Assembly (NCBI GenBank): GCA_046348545.1
Contig: JAXMEB010000005.1
Location: forward strand, 1-64,000
Source: JAXMEB01 sp046348545
GTDB lineage: Bacteria > Pseudomonadota > Gammaproteobacteria > Berkiellales > Berkiellaceae
Reading direction: 5' to 3'
DNA length: 64,000 bases
Made by a program: the position numbers and the translations under genes. Shown piece after piece: positions 28,224 to 37,834 of the stretch. The notes beneath the pieces were generated by a model. The model saw only the letters and a program-made list of their open reading frames with translations. It searched no databases and was not told where the DNA came from. The stretch's first letter is position 1, and every line of letters begins with the position of its first letter.

Positions 28224-29438
28224 ATGAGAAAGAAAAAACTTTGGTTTGCCATCCTGGTTTCTGCTCTAGGGTACTTCGTCGATGTATACGATATCATACT
28301 GTTCAGTGCTGTACGGGTCCCCAGTTTAAGAGATTTAGGTTTCATTGATACTGAAATCACGAGCTATGGGATTCTTTTAATCAACATCCAGCTTATCGGC
28401 ATGCTTTTTGGCAGTATCACCTGGGGGATCCTAGGAGACAAAAAAGGACGTCTTTCGATCTTGTTTGGGTCCATTATTCTGTATTCTAGCGCAACCTTCT
28501 TAAATGCTTTCGTCACGAACATTGAAACTTATGCAATACTTAGATTTTTAGCTGGATTTGGGCTCGCTGGTGAACTTGGGGCGGGGATCACGCTTGTTAA
28601 CGAACTCATGCCAAAAGAACAACGTGGCTACGGCTCAATGCTCATTGCGAGCGCAGGCGCATTAGGTGGGTTCACAGGTGGAATGATTGGTGATGTATTT
28701 TCTTGGAAAACTGCCTATATCGTGGGCGGTTTAGCGGGTTTTGCATTACTGTTTCTACGTATCGGTCTCATCGAGTCGAGCTTATTTAGTCAAATCAAAT
28801 CTAAATCCCATATCCAGAGAGGCAACCCTTTTCTATTTCTTAAGTCTCTACCTTTGTTGAAAAAATATCTAACGTGCTTATTGATTGGACTACCCTTCTG
28901 GGTATTTGTCGGTATATTCATGGCACTTGCACCTGAAATGGGTAGAGCCCTTGAAGTCAATAAACCCATCACAGCAGGCCTTGCAATTTCGATGTTTTGC
29001 TTTGGCCTCACTTTCGGAAATATATCTAGTGGTCTTGTTAGCCAATTGTTTTCGTCGCGAAAAAAAGCACTGACCGTGTATTTAAGCACAACCCTTGCCA
29101 TTGTCATTGGTTTCTTATTCACTCAAAACATGACGTCTCAACTCTTTTATTTTTTCTGCTGTTTAATGGGATTATCTTCCGGATCTTGGGTTGTTTTCAT
29201 CATGATTTCAGCTGAACAATTCGGCACCAATATTAGGGCCACAGCGGCTATCACTCTACCCAACATGGTTCGGATCATGGTGATCCCCTGTGCTGCAATG
29301 ATCGCGCTCATTAAGCCTTACACGGGTATTGTCTGGGGCGTTGGATTTATCAGCATTATTTCGATAATCATGGCCTTAGTTGCTGTTTCATTCCTACAAG
29401 AGAGTTTTTCTACCGACTTGGATTTTGTTGAGCACTGA
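28224..29438 (+). CDS. MFS transporter
   Basis: The 404-residue protein has about 12 hydrophobic segments and the MFS motif A in the first cytoplasmic loop (G-I-L-G-D-K-K-G-R at about 72-80). The start D-V-Y-D-I-I-L-F resembles the metabolite:H+ symporter and sugar-phosphate/benzoate groups. In host-associated gammaproteobacteria such transporters often take up host metabolites or amino acids; the substrate cannot be assigned. The ATG is at 28224 without an obvious ribosome binding site. Its stop lies directly against the stop of the convergent RES toxin gene. Confidence 0.8.
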   Translation: MRKKKLWFAILVSALGYFVDVYDIILFSAVRVPSLRDLGFIDTEITSYGILLINIQLIGMLFGSITWGILGDKKGRLSILFGSIILYSSATFLNAFVTNIETYAILRFLAGFGLAGELGAGITLVNELMPKEQRGYGSMLIASAGALGGFTGGMIGDVFSWKTAYIVGGLAGFALLFLRIGLIESSLFSQIKSKSHIQRGNPFLFLKSLPLLKKYLTCLLIGLPFWVFVGIFMALAPEMGRALEVNKPITAGLAISMFCFGLTFGNISSGLVSQLFSSRKKALTVYLSTTLAIVIGFLFTQNMTSQLFYFFCCLMGLSSGSWVVFIMISAEQFGTNIRATAAITLPNMVRIMVIPCAAMIALIKPYTGIVWGVGFISIISIIMALVAVSFLQESFSTDLDFVEH

Positions 29439-30143
29439 TTAAAGAGATAGCATTTCTCTGAGCTCTAAGACGGATTCAATACACTTGCCATTCCAAAAGT
29501 ATCTCAAATGTTTAGTTTGAATCACAGGGAGACCAATAGCGGGCGGTCTAAAAATAGCAACACATTCACCACCTTGATGACGCACACTCTGATAAACAAG
29601 GCCCCAGTTATCTTTTTCTTTAAGTTGGAGCCCTAATTGCTGAGAAGGACTATAATCATTCGGCAAATGATATTTGGCGCAATCACTCGAACGAATATCA
29701 ACCAAAGGCTTTAATATTTGCTTGCTTTTATAAACCCTCATGGTTAATTCACCTGCAGACTCTGAGGTATACCTCATAAATTGTTCCTGGTGATAGACCG
29801 TTTCCTTAATCGCTGTTTCAAGATCACGTGCAGCATAATATACCCCAAAGGTTCCATCAGAAAATCGACTGGTTGAAATATGCGTAAATGAAGCCATAAC
29901 AACACTTGCACCACTACCAACGACTCTATCTTCCTTTTTAACCAAGGTGATATCGCCTATCTCATCTCTTAATCTATCGTTTGTTAAGCTTTCAATGAAA
30001 TAAAGGGCTTCCAATAAATCTGGATCCGTTAAATTTTCAAAAAAATTAATAGGCGGAAATTTCGATGGGATGATACGATAAGTCGCAGACCAGGGAATTA
30101 AGCTTTCATTAAAATGTATATGATTTTCACGATCCTCGCGCAC
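29439..30143 (-). CDS. RES-domain toxin
   Basis: The 234-residue protein has the RES layout: an early Y-R-I-I, then R-F-S-D-G-T-F-G-V-Y-Y-A with E-T-A-I-K-E-T, and later a conserved W-G-L-V-Y-Q-S-V-R with G-G-E-C-V-A. RES toxins are NAD+-degrading enzymes related to ADP-ribosyltransferases and are held inactive by the Xre/MbcA/ParS antitoxin. Its start overlaps the antitoxin gene by 17 bp, the usual antitoxin-first arrangement. Paired with the next gene, it is a type II toxin-antitoxin module. Confidence 0.85.
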   Translation of the reverse strand: MREDRENHIHFNESLIPWSATYRIIPSKFPPINFFENLTDPDLLEALYFIESLTNDRLRDEIGDITLVKKEDRVVGSGASVVMASFTHISTSRFSDGTFGVYYAARDLETAIKETVYHQEQFMRYTSESAGELTMRVYKSKQILKPLVDIRSSDCAKYHLPNDYSPSQQLGLQLKEKDNWGLVYQSVRHQGGECVAIFRPPAIGLPVIQTKHLRYFWNGKCIESVLELREMLSL

Positions 30144-30540
30144 TATCCAAATATCTCCTGATATCTGCTAAATCAACAACATGCCCTGCAAGCATCTTCT
30201 GCAAAGCGGTAGCACCATTGAACAATGGCGCTGTATTCGGTTTATGAACCCATTCATTAGCAGCACGCTCATCTGGTAATAAAATATGTAAGTTTTTATA
30301 GATCCCTAAAAGATAAGAGACACGTTCAAGGGTGTCTTTAGGAATTTCAAATGAAGTCTCTGATTGTAATTTATCCTTCCAAGCGTAAAAGGTTGAACGT
30401 GGCACCCCACCTAATAGGCACATTTGCTGTTCAGGCTTGAGCTTCCATTTAGTAGAAATACTAAAAAATGCTTGGAGCGCTGCTTTACTTAACTGTGCTT
30501 TATCAAAGGCTTTTTGAGTATGCGGTAGTGGCGTCTTCAT
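30127..30540 (-). CDS. Xre/MbcA/ParS-family antitoxin
   Basis: The 137-residue protein has an N-terminal Xre-like helix-turn-helix (L-L-G-G-V-P-R-S-T-F-Y-A-W-K at about 43-56) and a C-terminal antitoxin domain ending G-A-T-A-L-Q-K-M-L-A-G-H-V-V-D-L-A-D-I-R-R-Y, the toxin-binding tail of this family. It lies directly upstream of and overlaps the RES toxin gene. Such antitoxins bind their own promoter, so autoregulation of the AT-rich region at 30541-30607 is likely. Confidence 0.85.
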   Translation of the reverse strand: MKTPLPHTQKAFDKAQLSKAALQAFFSISTKWKLKPEQQMCLLGGVPRSTFYAWKDKLQSETSFEIPKDTLERVSYLLGIYKNLHILLPDERAANEWVHKPNTAPLFNGATALQKMLAGHVVDLADIRRYLDSARGS

Positions 30541-30607
30541 AGTCTTATAATAGACAATATTAATCTTTTAGTCCAGTTCTAGACAAAATTAGATACACCT
30601 ACACGAA

Positions 30608-31789
30608 TCAAACGACTTGACCCGCAGCCCAGCCAGAAGACCAAGCCCATTGGAAATTGTAACCACCTAACCATCCGGCAACGTCCACAACCTCACCAAT
30701 GAAGTAGAGGCCCTTCACAGCATGCGCCTCCATCGTCTTTGAGGACAGGGCATCACAATCAACGCCCCCTAAAGTCACCTCCGCTGTTCTGTACCCTTCA
30801 GTCCCATTTGGGTTAATTGTCCATGATTGAAATTGTCGTACAACTTCTTCAAAAGCAGCATGCGAGAAAGATTGGAGAGGACGCTGCTCAAATTCAGAAG
30901 GCAAAAAAACGCTGATCAATTTTTTAGCAAAAAACGCAGAAAGACATTCCTTTAAACTCATCTTGGGCCGATCTCGTTGCGACTGTTTTAAGCTGGCTAG
31001 CAAATCGATTTCTGGCATCAATCTAATGGTAATATCTTCTCCCAATGCCCAGTAGCTAGAAATTTGCAAAATAGCAGGTCCACTCAATCCGCGATGGGTA
31101 AAAAGCATATTTTCACGAAATGATTTCGTATTAGATTGGACCATACTGTCACTTGAAATGCCCGATAGAAAAGAAAATCGCTCTAAATCCAATTTTTTTA
31201 GCGTAAAAGGAACCAAGCCGGCTCGAGTGGGCCACACTTTGATACCGAATTGAGTAGCAACTTGATATCCAAAAGGCGTCGCTCCCATCGTCGGTATGGA
31301 TAAACCACCGGTAGCAATGACTAAAGACTCACATTGAAATTGTGTTACCGCTGTTTTAACTCTGAATAGATGAGGATGAGGCTGTTCAATACCTTTAATA
31401 CACTCATTTAATTTAATCTCTACATTCGCATGATCACATTCAGTCAATAACATATTAACGATATCTTTTGCTTTATCGTCACAAAACAATTGTCCATGCT
31501 TCTTTTCGTGGAAAGCAATACCATGCTTCTTAACCAGATCAATAAAATCCCATTGTGTATACCGACTTAGAGCAGACTTCATAAAATGGGGATTGTGGGA
31601 AATATACCTATCAGCTGAGATCTGATAGTTTGTGAAATTGCATCGACCACCGCCTGACATCAATATTTTTTTACCCACTTTATTGGCATGGTCTAATATC
31701 AAAACACGGCGACCTCTTGAGCCCGCTTCAATAGCGCACATTAATCCTGCTGCGCCAGCGCCTATCACAATCACATCAAATAATTGCAT
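30608..31789 (-). CDS. HI0933-family NAD(P)/FAD-dependent oxidoreductase
   Basis: The 393-residue protein begins with the dinucleotide-binding V-I-G-A-G-A-A-G-L-M and carries the family signature G-G-G-R-C-N-F-T-N near residue 47, A-T-G-G-L-S-I-P-T-M-G-A-T near 145, and the C-terminal F-I-G-E-V-V-D-V-A-G-W-L-G-G-Y-N-F-Q-W-A. Length and motifs are complete. These are cytoplasmic flavoproteins of poorly known physiology. It is monocistronic here. Confidence 0.9.
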   Translation of the reverse strand: MQLFDVIVIGAGAAGLMCAIEAGSRGRRVLILDHANKVGKKILMSGGGRCNFTNYQISADRYISHNPHFMKSALSRYTQWDFIDLVKKHGIAFHEKKHGQLFCDDKAKDIVNMLLTECDHANVEIKLNECIKGIEQPHPHLFRVKTAVTQFQCESLVIATGGLSIPTMGATPFGYQVATQFGIKVWPTRAGLVPFTLKKLDLERFSFLSGISSDSMVQSNTKSFRENMLFTHRGLSGPAILQISSYWALGEDITIRLMPEIDLLASLKQSQRDRPKMSLKECLSAFFAKKLISVFLPSEFEQRPLQSFSHAAFEEVVRQFQSWTINPNGTEGYRTAEVTLGGVDCDALSSKTMEAHAVKGLYFIGEVVDVAGWLGGYNFQWAWSSGWAAGQVV

Positions 31790-32005
31790 TCTATTGTATT
31801 GTTTATCTTAGAAAAAATGGGTTCAATTCTATCATGGCTGACATGACTAATAAAATTTATTTGGTTGTTTAACTTGTTGACGTATCTCTGCTGAATATAA
31901 ATAAAAATCCTATATTAAACAAGGGGTCTCAACATTGTTAGTTGTTTAACTATTCATTATTATACTATTCGTTACACAAGAAGACTATCGAAGACGGAGC
32001 CAACC

Positions 32006-32230
32006 ATGCGCGCTACCATCAATATCGTAGGGATCATTCTTATCATCGTTGGCATCACCACCCTATCCTATCAAAGCTTTCACTATACTAAACAAGAGAA
32101 AGTAGCTGAAATTGGGGATCTCAAAATCACAGCAGAAACACAAAAAACCATTTCATTTCCACCCTATCTTGGAGGAATATCACTTGCAACCGGTATTATT
32201 TTGTTAGTCGTTGGGAGGATCAAAAAATAA
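32006..32230 (+). CDS. Small two-helix membrane protein (DUF3185-like)
   Basis: The 74-residue protein has a hydrophobic segment at 6-22, a charged middle, a second hydrophobic segment at about 52-69 and a basic end. The layout and Y-T-K-Q-E-K-V-A-E-I-G-D-L resemble small gammaproteobacterial inner-membrane proteins of the DUF3185 type. GGAG lies 7 nt before the ATG. Function unknown. It is flanked by 216 bp upstream (31790-32005), in which I see only a weak AT-rich promoter-like stretch (TTGTTA ... TATACT, spacing 20), and by a terminator downstream. Confidence 0.65.
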   Translation: MRATINIVGIILIIVGITTLSYQSFHYTKQEKVAEIGDLKITAETQKTISFPPYLGGISLATGIILLVVGRIKK

Positions 32231-32328
32231 CTCACTGGATCAATCACTAAGGAGCAATGTATGAAGCAATTTGGAGATAACGTTAGATCGTATCAACCCA
32301 ATTCATATTAAGGCAGGTGATATTATTC

Positions 32329-32351
32329 AAGGGCGTTTCAAAAACGCCCTT
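32329..32351. terminator. Bidirectional terminator between convergent genes
   Basis: AAGGGCGTTT and AAACGCCCTT form a 10-bp stem with a very small loop, placed between the convergent genes ending at 32230 and 32360. Confidence 0.75.
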
Positions 32352-32359
32352 AATAAGGT

Positions 32360-35300
32360 CTAGTAATCATGACGCCAGATAATCTTAAGATCACCAACCG
32401 TAGTATCCGCTGCATTAGTGGTACTCTCTAAACTAATCGAAGGCGTCAACTCAATCTCAACAATAGCTTGAGTTTGTTGGGTGGTGGTACCTTGTTGCAG
32501 TTGTATGTAGGCATCATCAGTCAGATATTTTCCAACGCCGACGGTGACTTCTGACTTCTCATTTGCATCAAGACTAAAAGTATCAACCTGTAAGAGTTTC
32601 TTCGTTTTATTCAAGATACCTAGATCGACAGTCTTACGTTGACTCTTAGATAGGTTGCCTAAAGCATTGGCTAACTGCACAGCCTGAAAAGGGGATAACC
32701 GCTTAATATCACGCCCGAAAAGTATCTTAGAAATAATCTCGTCTTGAGGGAGGGCGGGATTAGAGCTCATCGAAAATTGAATATCATCGGTTGCCCCTCG
32801 TATATTGACAGTTGCAACTAAGTTCGATGCTTTTGTAGTTGCTGAAATATCTAAAATTAACTTATTACGCTCAATCCATATTTTTCCGGATGTAATTTTA
32901 AATTTTTTATTTAGAAATTCGTATTGCCCTCTGATGGTTGTTAGTGAACCCTCAACAAGAGGCTTTTGATTGTTGCCTGTTATTTTTAGATTACCTTCGA
33001 GTTCAGCCTCTAACCCATTGCCACTGATAAAAATTCTTCTGGGCGCCTTAATATTAATATTGTATTCAATTATTTTAGCAGACGACGATTGTCTCTCGAA
33101 TTTTTTCTGATAGGCTTCACGTGTGATTACTGTAATTTCAGGAATTATCGCAGAAGTATTACGGTCAAGATCAATTTCAAGTGGACTCAGCTGTAAGTCT
33201 CCTGATAGCAATAAATGATTCAGTTCACCTTTGAGTTCAACAGGCCCTTTTAAATCGCCAGACATCTGTGGTGTATTAATTAAATGCATATCATTCAAAT
33301 AGCCTCGGAGAATAATATAAGGTACGCGATTAGGCCATTCAATAGCGCCTGCCAATTGAATAGTACCCTCTCTATCATCAAGGGCCGATAAAGTATCGAT
33401 ATTGATTTTGTTTGAATGCGCTGTTGCAATCAGTGAAATATCCTGTAGTGCAATCCCGGCTTTGATATGCTGGTATTGACCTTGTTTTAAGGTAATACGA
33501 CCATTTACACTAGGCGATAACAGATTACCTTTGAAAATCAAATCACTTTCCAAAGATCCAGAAATTTTCTGCTGGTCAAGTTTTAGAATGCTCCCAATGC
33601 TTGATAATTCTACATTAAGATGTGCTTCTCCTAAATCTGCAGTTTGATCTCGATAATCTCGTAGCCGGTTCCAGTTAGCAATTAATACTATATCCCCTAT
33701 TGAGTCAGATTCAGAATGAATATTAGTCTTTAAGCGAATTAACTGATTTTCAAGGTTTGCACTGAAATTCAAATCAAGGGGAACTTTATTATTGATATCG
33801 TCATAAGCATATAATCCACTCATCCTTAGTTCCGCTCGTAGCGTAGGATCTTCAAAAGTACCTTGATAGCTCAGTGTGCCATCTAATATGCTTTCTTTGA
33901 GAGGTAACTCAGCTATTGCGAATAAACTGGTTGGCAATCGTTTTAATGTTAATGAAATTGATTGTCGATCCTGCGTATAGCGCCCATGCCCCTCTATTTC
34001 CCCTGTGCCTGCATTAGCCCTAAAGTGTGTTACTTCAATTTCTCCTTTGTCTAGAAACAAGGCGTCAAGCTCAATATTTTGTATCTGTAAATTCTTTTCT
34101 GTATATTGATAATCTCCATCTTGTATCTTAAACTGCCCTTTAAATGTGGGTTTGGAGTAATACCCGGCTAATTTCAAATCCCCTGTCACATGACCTTTAA
34201 GCTGGTGGTCCACGTATGGCAATAATGAAAAAACAGGCTCTAATTCGAAGTCAAGCTTCATAAGCCCGATTAATTTCTGCTGTTTGCTACTGAAAGGAAA
34301 ATCTGGCCAGGGCAATTTGAGGCTTAAACTCCCTAACTGTCTAGTTCGGTTTGATATCTTGGCATCTACAGTAATTTTCTTCGACTGTACACTGCCTTGC
34401 AAAGCCATTGTTGCATCAAAAGCTTTGATCTTTTGATCAATCTCAGCGACCCCGTCCAAAACCAGATCCAATGTAACGCTTGGATTAGCAAGCGTTCCCT
34501 TCGCCTGAATCTCGCCATTCAAGTATCCTTTTTTAACGGGGAAATGTGCAATTTTAAAAAAATCAGTTGGTAAATTTTTTATTGTTGTAGATATAGCAAA
34601 ATAATCTTTTTCATAGTATCCGGTCCCTGCCACACTACCTTGATCAATCACTAAATTTAAATCTGTAAATCGAATCGTTTGAAAATCGCTGGTAAATGCT
34701 GATTGACCACTCAATTCAAACTGATGGCTTGCGATGCTTGCTTTCATCTTAGCGATGTTTAATTGATATTCGCTTTGAATACTATTAACAATCACATTTG
34801 CCGAAATATTCGATTCCTTGCCATCGGTATTCATACCCAGCCAAGCAGCTATCATTCCATCAGCGCCCTCTTGCCCTACGATATCAAGCTGTAGTGCGTC
34901 GGCAGCTCGTTTACCACTGATCATCAGTTGTGTAGAGGGACCTTTGACCGTTTTAAGATCTAAGGTAACTTCACCACTAATCAGATTGAGCTGGGCTAAT
35001 ACGCTTGCATCATATGCTGCTTGGCCAAGCACATTAGGTTCAATATGCAAGGCAGAAATCTCAAGTTGTTCAATTTCAATTGGCCATTGGATTGATCCAA
35101 TTGAAAATGAACGGCCCTTACTTTCTCTGTCTAACTGATCTGGTTTATTTAATAAATCAATATTTTGTATTTTTAATTGATTGATCTTAAATTTAAGTTG
35201 AAGTAATTCTTTTTTTGACCAGACCACTCTAACATTCTGAAGGGAGATAATTTTATGATGTTTATCAGCTACCACTAGCGATTTTATTAAAAAATCACTG

Positions 35301-35500
35301 AATAAATCATTCTGAAAATCTTGAATTTCAACAACATACCCAGTTCGACTTTCAACAATCTGCTCTATTTTAGCTAATATATACTTTTTTCCATAATCAG
35401 TATAAAGTGAAAACGTCAGAAAACTGGTCAAAGAAATAATAACAAAGGGAACTGACAATATTGTCCAGATTAATCCGCCGATTATCCCTTTTAGTTTCAT
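32360..35500 (-). CDS. tamB: Translocation and assembly module protein TamB
   Basis: The 1,046-residue protein has one N-terminal transmembrane helix (about 8-30), a long beta-rich periplasmic body, and the TamB (DUF490) domain in the last 350 residues or so (F-L-N-K-K-F-K-I-T-S-G, then L-P-Q-D-E-I-I-S-K-I-L-F-G-R near the end). TamB spans the periplasm and works with TamA in envelope assembly and phospholipid transport. It starts 2 bp after the tamA stop codon, the standard operon order. It is somewhat shorter than the E. coli protein, mostly in the middle repeats. Confidence 0.93.
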   Translation of the reverse strand: MKLKGIIGGLIWTILSVPFVIISLTSFLTFSLYTDYGKKYILAKIEQIVESRTGYVVEIQDFQNDLFSDFLIKSLVVADKHHKIISLQNVRVVWSKKELLQLKFKINQLKIQNIDLLNKPDQLDRESKGRSFSIGSIQWPIEIEQLEISALHIEPNVLGQAAYDASVLAQLNLISGEVTLDLKTVKGPSTQLMISGKRAADALQLDIVGQEGADGMIAAWLGMNTDGKESNISANVIVNSIQSEYQLNIAKMKASIASHQFELSGQSAFTSDFQTIRFTDLNLVIDQGSVAGTGYYEKDYFAISTTIKNLPTDFFKIAHFPVKKGYLNGEIQAKGTLANPSVTLDLVLDGVAEIDQKIKAFDATMALQGSVQSKKITVDAKISNRTRQLGSLSLKLPWPDFPFSSKQQKLIGLMKLDFELEPVFSLLPYVDHQLKGHVTGDLKLAGYYSKPTFKGQFKIQDGDYQYTEKNLQIQNIELDALFLDKGEIEVTHFRANAGTGEIEGHGRYTQDRQSISLTLKRLPTSLFAIAELPLKESILDGTLSYQGTFEDPTLRAELRMSGLYAYDDINNKVPLDLNFSANLENQLIRLKTNIHSESDSIGDIVLIANWNRLRDYRDQTADLGEAHLNVELSSIGSILKLDQQKISGSLESDLIFKGNLLSPSVNGRITLKQGQYQHIKAGIALQDISLIATAHSNKINIDTLSALDDREGTIQLAGAIEWPNRVPYIILRGYLNDMHLINTPQMSGDLKGPVELKGELNHLLLSGDLQLSPLEIDLDRNTSAIIPEITVITREAYQKKFERQSSSAKIIEYNINIKAPRRIFISGNGLEAELEGNLKITGNNQKPLVEGSLTTIRGQYEFLNKKFKITSGKIWIERNKLILDISATTKASNLVATVNIRGATDDIQFSMSSNPALPQDEIISKILFGRDIKRLSPFQAVQLANALGNLSKSQRKTVDLGILNKTKKLLQVDTFSLDANEKSEVTVGVGKYLTDDAYIQLQQGTTTQQTQAIVEIELTPSISLESTTNAADTTVGDLKIIWRHDY

Positions 35501-35502
35501 AG

Positions 35503-37281
35503 CTAATATGCTTGTCCTAAGCTAATATAAAATTGATAACGACTGTCAATACGAGGTCGTCTTGAGATTGGAAAAGCAATATCAAATCTAATTGGCCCAA
35601 ATCCAGTATAATACCTTATCCCTGCTCCGACTGCCCAGCGAAGAGGATCTTCAAAATTTGGAATTTTTTCTTCAAAGGTATTCCCACCATCGATAAAAAA
35701 TGCAGTACCAAATTTATCACTTAAATGAAGCCTAAGCTCAGATGAAAGCACTAATAATGACCGTCCACCAAGGGGCTCGCCAAAAGAAAATCGGCTGAGT
35801 TTCTGGTATCCATATCCTCGGACAGAACCACCACCCCCCGCATAAACTCGCTCATCCGCCGGTATTTCTAATAGAGAGACACCTGTTATAGAACCTAATA
35901 AGGCTCGAGTCGCAATCACTGGATAATACTTCGCCTCATTAAAACCAATATATTTGATACCCTCTATTGCCGTTTTATAAAAAGAAATATTGGTATCAAA
36001 TGTATTAAAATAGGGGATCCATTCAATGATCATTTGATGTCCCTTAGTTGGATCAAGTTTGTTATCTCGAGTATCTTGGGTTAACCCAATTGGTAATCGC
36101 AGCAATCCAAAATTTTCATCTTCTTCATTCGCCTTTTCAACTCTAGATACGGTATACCCTATACCAGCGCTCGCAACCCAAAGATTCTTCAGTTTTCGCT
36201 GAACGGTGCCTGTTATTTTCCAACTTAAAGCATCGTACGCATCTACATTTTCTTTCAAAACTTTTGAAGTCATGATCAAAGATTGATCATCTCTTAAAAA
36301 ATAGGGCTCCGTGTAAGTCGTGTCCCATTTTTTCTTTAAACTATTTGCCGATAAATCAATTTTTAAAATCTCGCCCTCACCAAAATAATTCCGATGCTCC
36401 CAGCTGGTACTCCCGCCAATGCCTTCGTCCGTACCATACCCCGCACCTAATTTTACGGTTCTGTGTAAACGTTCCATCAATTCAATGGTAATTGGGACCT
36501 CTCCTGCTTTATTTGGCTTTTCGTCAAACTTAATATCAACACGCCCAAATAATTTAGTTGACAAAAGTGCCCCTCGGGTCTTCTCAATCAAGCTTAATTT
36601 AAAACAATCCCCTTGTTGCCATTTTATCTTATTCCGAAGGATAGATTCATGAACTGAAGAGAGCCCTATAAATGTAATGGGGCCAAATTTAGCTTGAGGT
36701 GCAGCTTTGACTTTAAAAAGTAAGGTGACAGTTGGCACGTGATCTTCAATAATAGCTTCATAGGTCGTGTCAATGCTGGTCATACAATTTAATTTTTCAA
36801 GCTTCTTTTCGAGTATTTTTTGAGCTACCAACACCTGCTCTGCTTCTAATACTCTATTTATCTTTAGATTTAACGATGCATCGTTGGGCAATTGAGTATC
36901 ACTAGATTCAGCTTCAATATCAAGCTTAGTTAACAAATATGGCTCTCCTGGAAAAACTCTAAAGATAACATCTATCTGTCGTGATTTTTTTTGAGGAAGC
37001 GTTTCATATTTTAGATGGGCAGCATAATAACCCTTGGCATACAATCCTTTCAGCAAAAGTTGATTAACTTCGTCTATTTTTAAATTAAGCTCCTCTTCAT
37101 TAGCGTACTTTAAGCTATCTATTTCACTATCTAGAAGGATTTCATTCAACCACGTTGTTGTTTTGTGGGGAAGCTGTGCAATCAATGTTGTTTTTATTAG
37201 ATATTTTGTTTTAGCAATAGCAGAAATCGGATAGTTGAAAAAAATAAGCAAAAGAATTAATTTTATTAAGGTTTGTACCAT
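35503..37281 (-). CDS. tamA: Outer-membrane assembly protein TamA
   Basis: The 592-residue Omp85 protein has a signal peptide (hydrophobic stretch ending S-A-I-A), POTRA-type domains to about residue 240, and a C-terminal barrel with the V-R-G-Y loop motif (G-G-G-S-V-R-G-Y) and T-G-F-G-P-I-R-F-D near the end. It forms the outer-membrane half of the Tam complex with TamB. The frame remains open upstream to 37494, but only by running through a palindromic element; the ATG at 37281 places the signal peptide properly, so I chose it. Confidence 0.93.
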   Translation of the reverse strand: MVQTLIKLILLLIFFNYPISAIAKTKYLIKTTLIAQLPHKTTTWLNEILLDSEIDSLKYANEEELNLKIDEVNQLLLKGLYAKGYYAAHLKYETLPQKKSRQIDVIFRVFPGEPYLLTKLDIEAESSDTQLPNDASLNLKINRVLEAEQVLVAQKILEKKLEKLNCMTSIDTTYEAIIEDHVPTVTLLFKVKAAPQAKFGPITFIGLSSVHESILRNKIKWQQGDCFKLSLIEKTRGALLSTKLFGRVDIKFDEKPNKAGEVPITIELMERLHRTVKLGAGYGTDEGIGGSTSWEHRNYFGEGEILKIDLSANSLKKKWDTTYTEPYFLRDDQSLIMTSKVLKENVDAYDALSWKITGTVQRKLKNLWVASAGIGYTVSRVEKANEEDENFGLLRLPIGLTQDTRDNKLDPTKGHQMIIEWIPYFNTFDTNISFYKTAIEGIKYIGFNEAKYYPVIATRALLGSITGVSLLEIPADERVYAGGGGSVRGYGYQKLSRFSFGEPLGGRSLLVLSSELRLHLSDKFGTAFFIDGGNTFEEKIPNFEDPLRWAVGAGIRYYTGFGPIRFDIAFPISRRPRIDSRYQFYISLGQAY

Positions 37282-37341
37282 TGATAAAACTAATACTTGC
37301 CGCAGCTTTGTCGCGACATTCTTAGCAGTGAATTCCGCATA

Positions 37342-37469
37342 TATACCCTTCACAGCTGAATTTTCGGGGTTGTTGCCTTCGCGATTCTCACCGCAGTCAT
37401 GTACTTTATGTACACTCCTGCGACTCGAACGCTCGGCGCCTACCCGAAAAATCAACTGTTGTGGGTATA
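37342..37469 (-). repeat. Palindromic 128-bp element, full copy
   Basis: Starts TATACCCTTCACAGCTGA and ends CAACTGTTGTGGGTATA, i.e. opposite orientation to most other copies. It sits 61 bp upstream of the tamA start codon and 18 bp downstream of the small gene ending at 37488. Confidence 0.95.
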
Positions 37470-37487
37470 TCATGCGGAACGCACGGA

Positions 37488-37760
37488 TTAACATGGTGCA
37501 GCACTTAAATTATAAACTGCACCATTTTCAATGAATTCACCTGAAATGAGGACGACGCGATCAGGATTTTTAAGTGTATATTCTGTTGGGGTGTTGAATA
37601 CATCATCCGAACAAATATCATTTTGGCACAACCCAGTCACCGTAAATTTAAGACCACCAAAATTAATCACACTCCCATCAGTCACAGTAAAGGTATCCCC
37701 CCGCATACTGAGTGCACCTCCATATATTTCGATAAGCTGACTTTCTGTCAGTTCAAACAT
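37488..37760 (-). CDS. Putative double-glycine-leader peptide precursor
   Basis: The 90-residue product starts M-F-E-L-T-E-S-Q-L-I-E-I-Y-G-G, which fits the leader of bacteriocin/microcin precursors: L-(S/T)-x-x-Q/E-L, a hydrophobic residue, then G-G at positions 14-15. Family knowledge says such leaders are cut after G-G by C39-peptidase ABC exporters. The mature part would be about 75 residues with three cysteines and no long hydrophobic helix. I chose ATG 37760 because AGGGGAT lies about 9 nt upstream; an in-frame ATG at 37820 has no ribosome binding site and would bury the leader. No exporter is in the window. Chance resemblance is possible. Confidence 0.55.
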   Translation of the reverse strand: MFELTESQLIEIYGGALSMRGDTFTVTDGSVINFGGLKFTVTGLCQNDICSDDVFNTPTEYTLKNPDRVVLISGEFIENGAVYNLSAAPC

Positions 37761-37834
37761 ATCTCTATCCCCTAGTCGAATAACATCAAACAAAAAGGGT
37801 ATTGTAATGTGTTTCGTCATCTATCAACAATTAA

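Noticed and set aside
32261..32311. 16-codon frame with AAGGAG upstream between the convergent genes
   Set aside because: Very short; another frame reads on into the terminator hairpin. It might be a remnant of a small gene, but there is no support beyond the ribosome binding site.
37282..37494. 71-residue N-terminal extension of TamA
   Set aside because: The extension is translated palindromic element and places the signal peptide far inside the protein.
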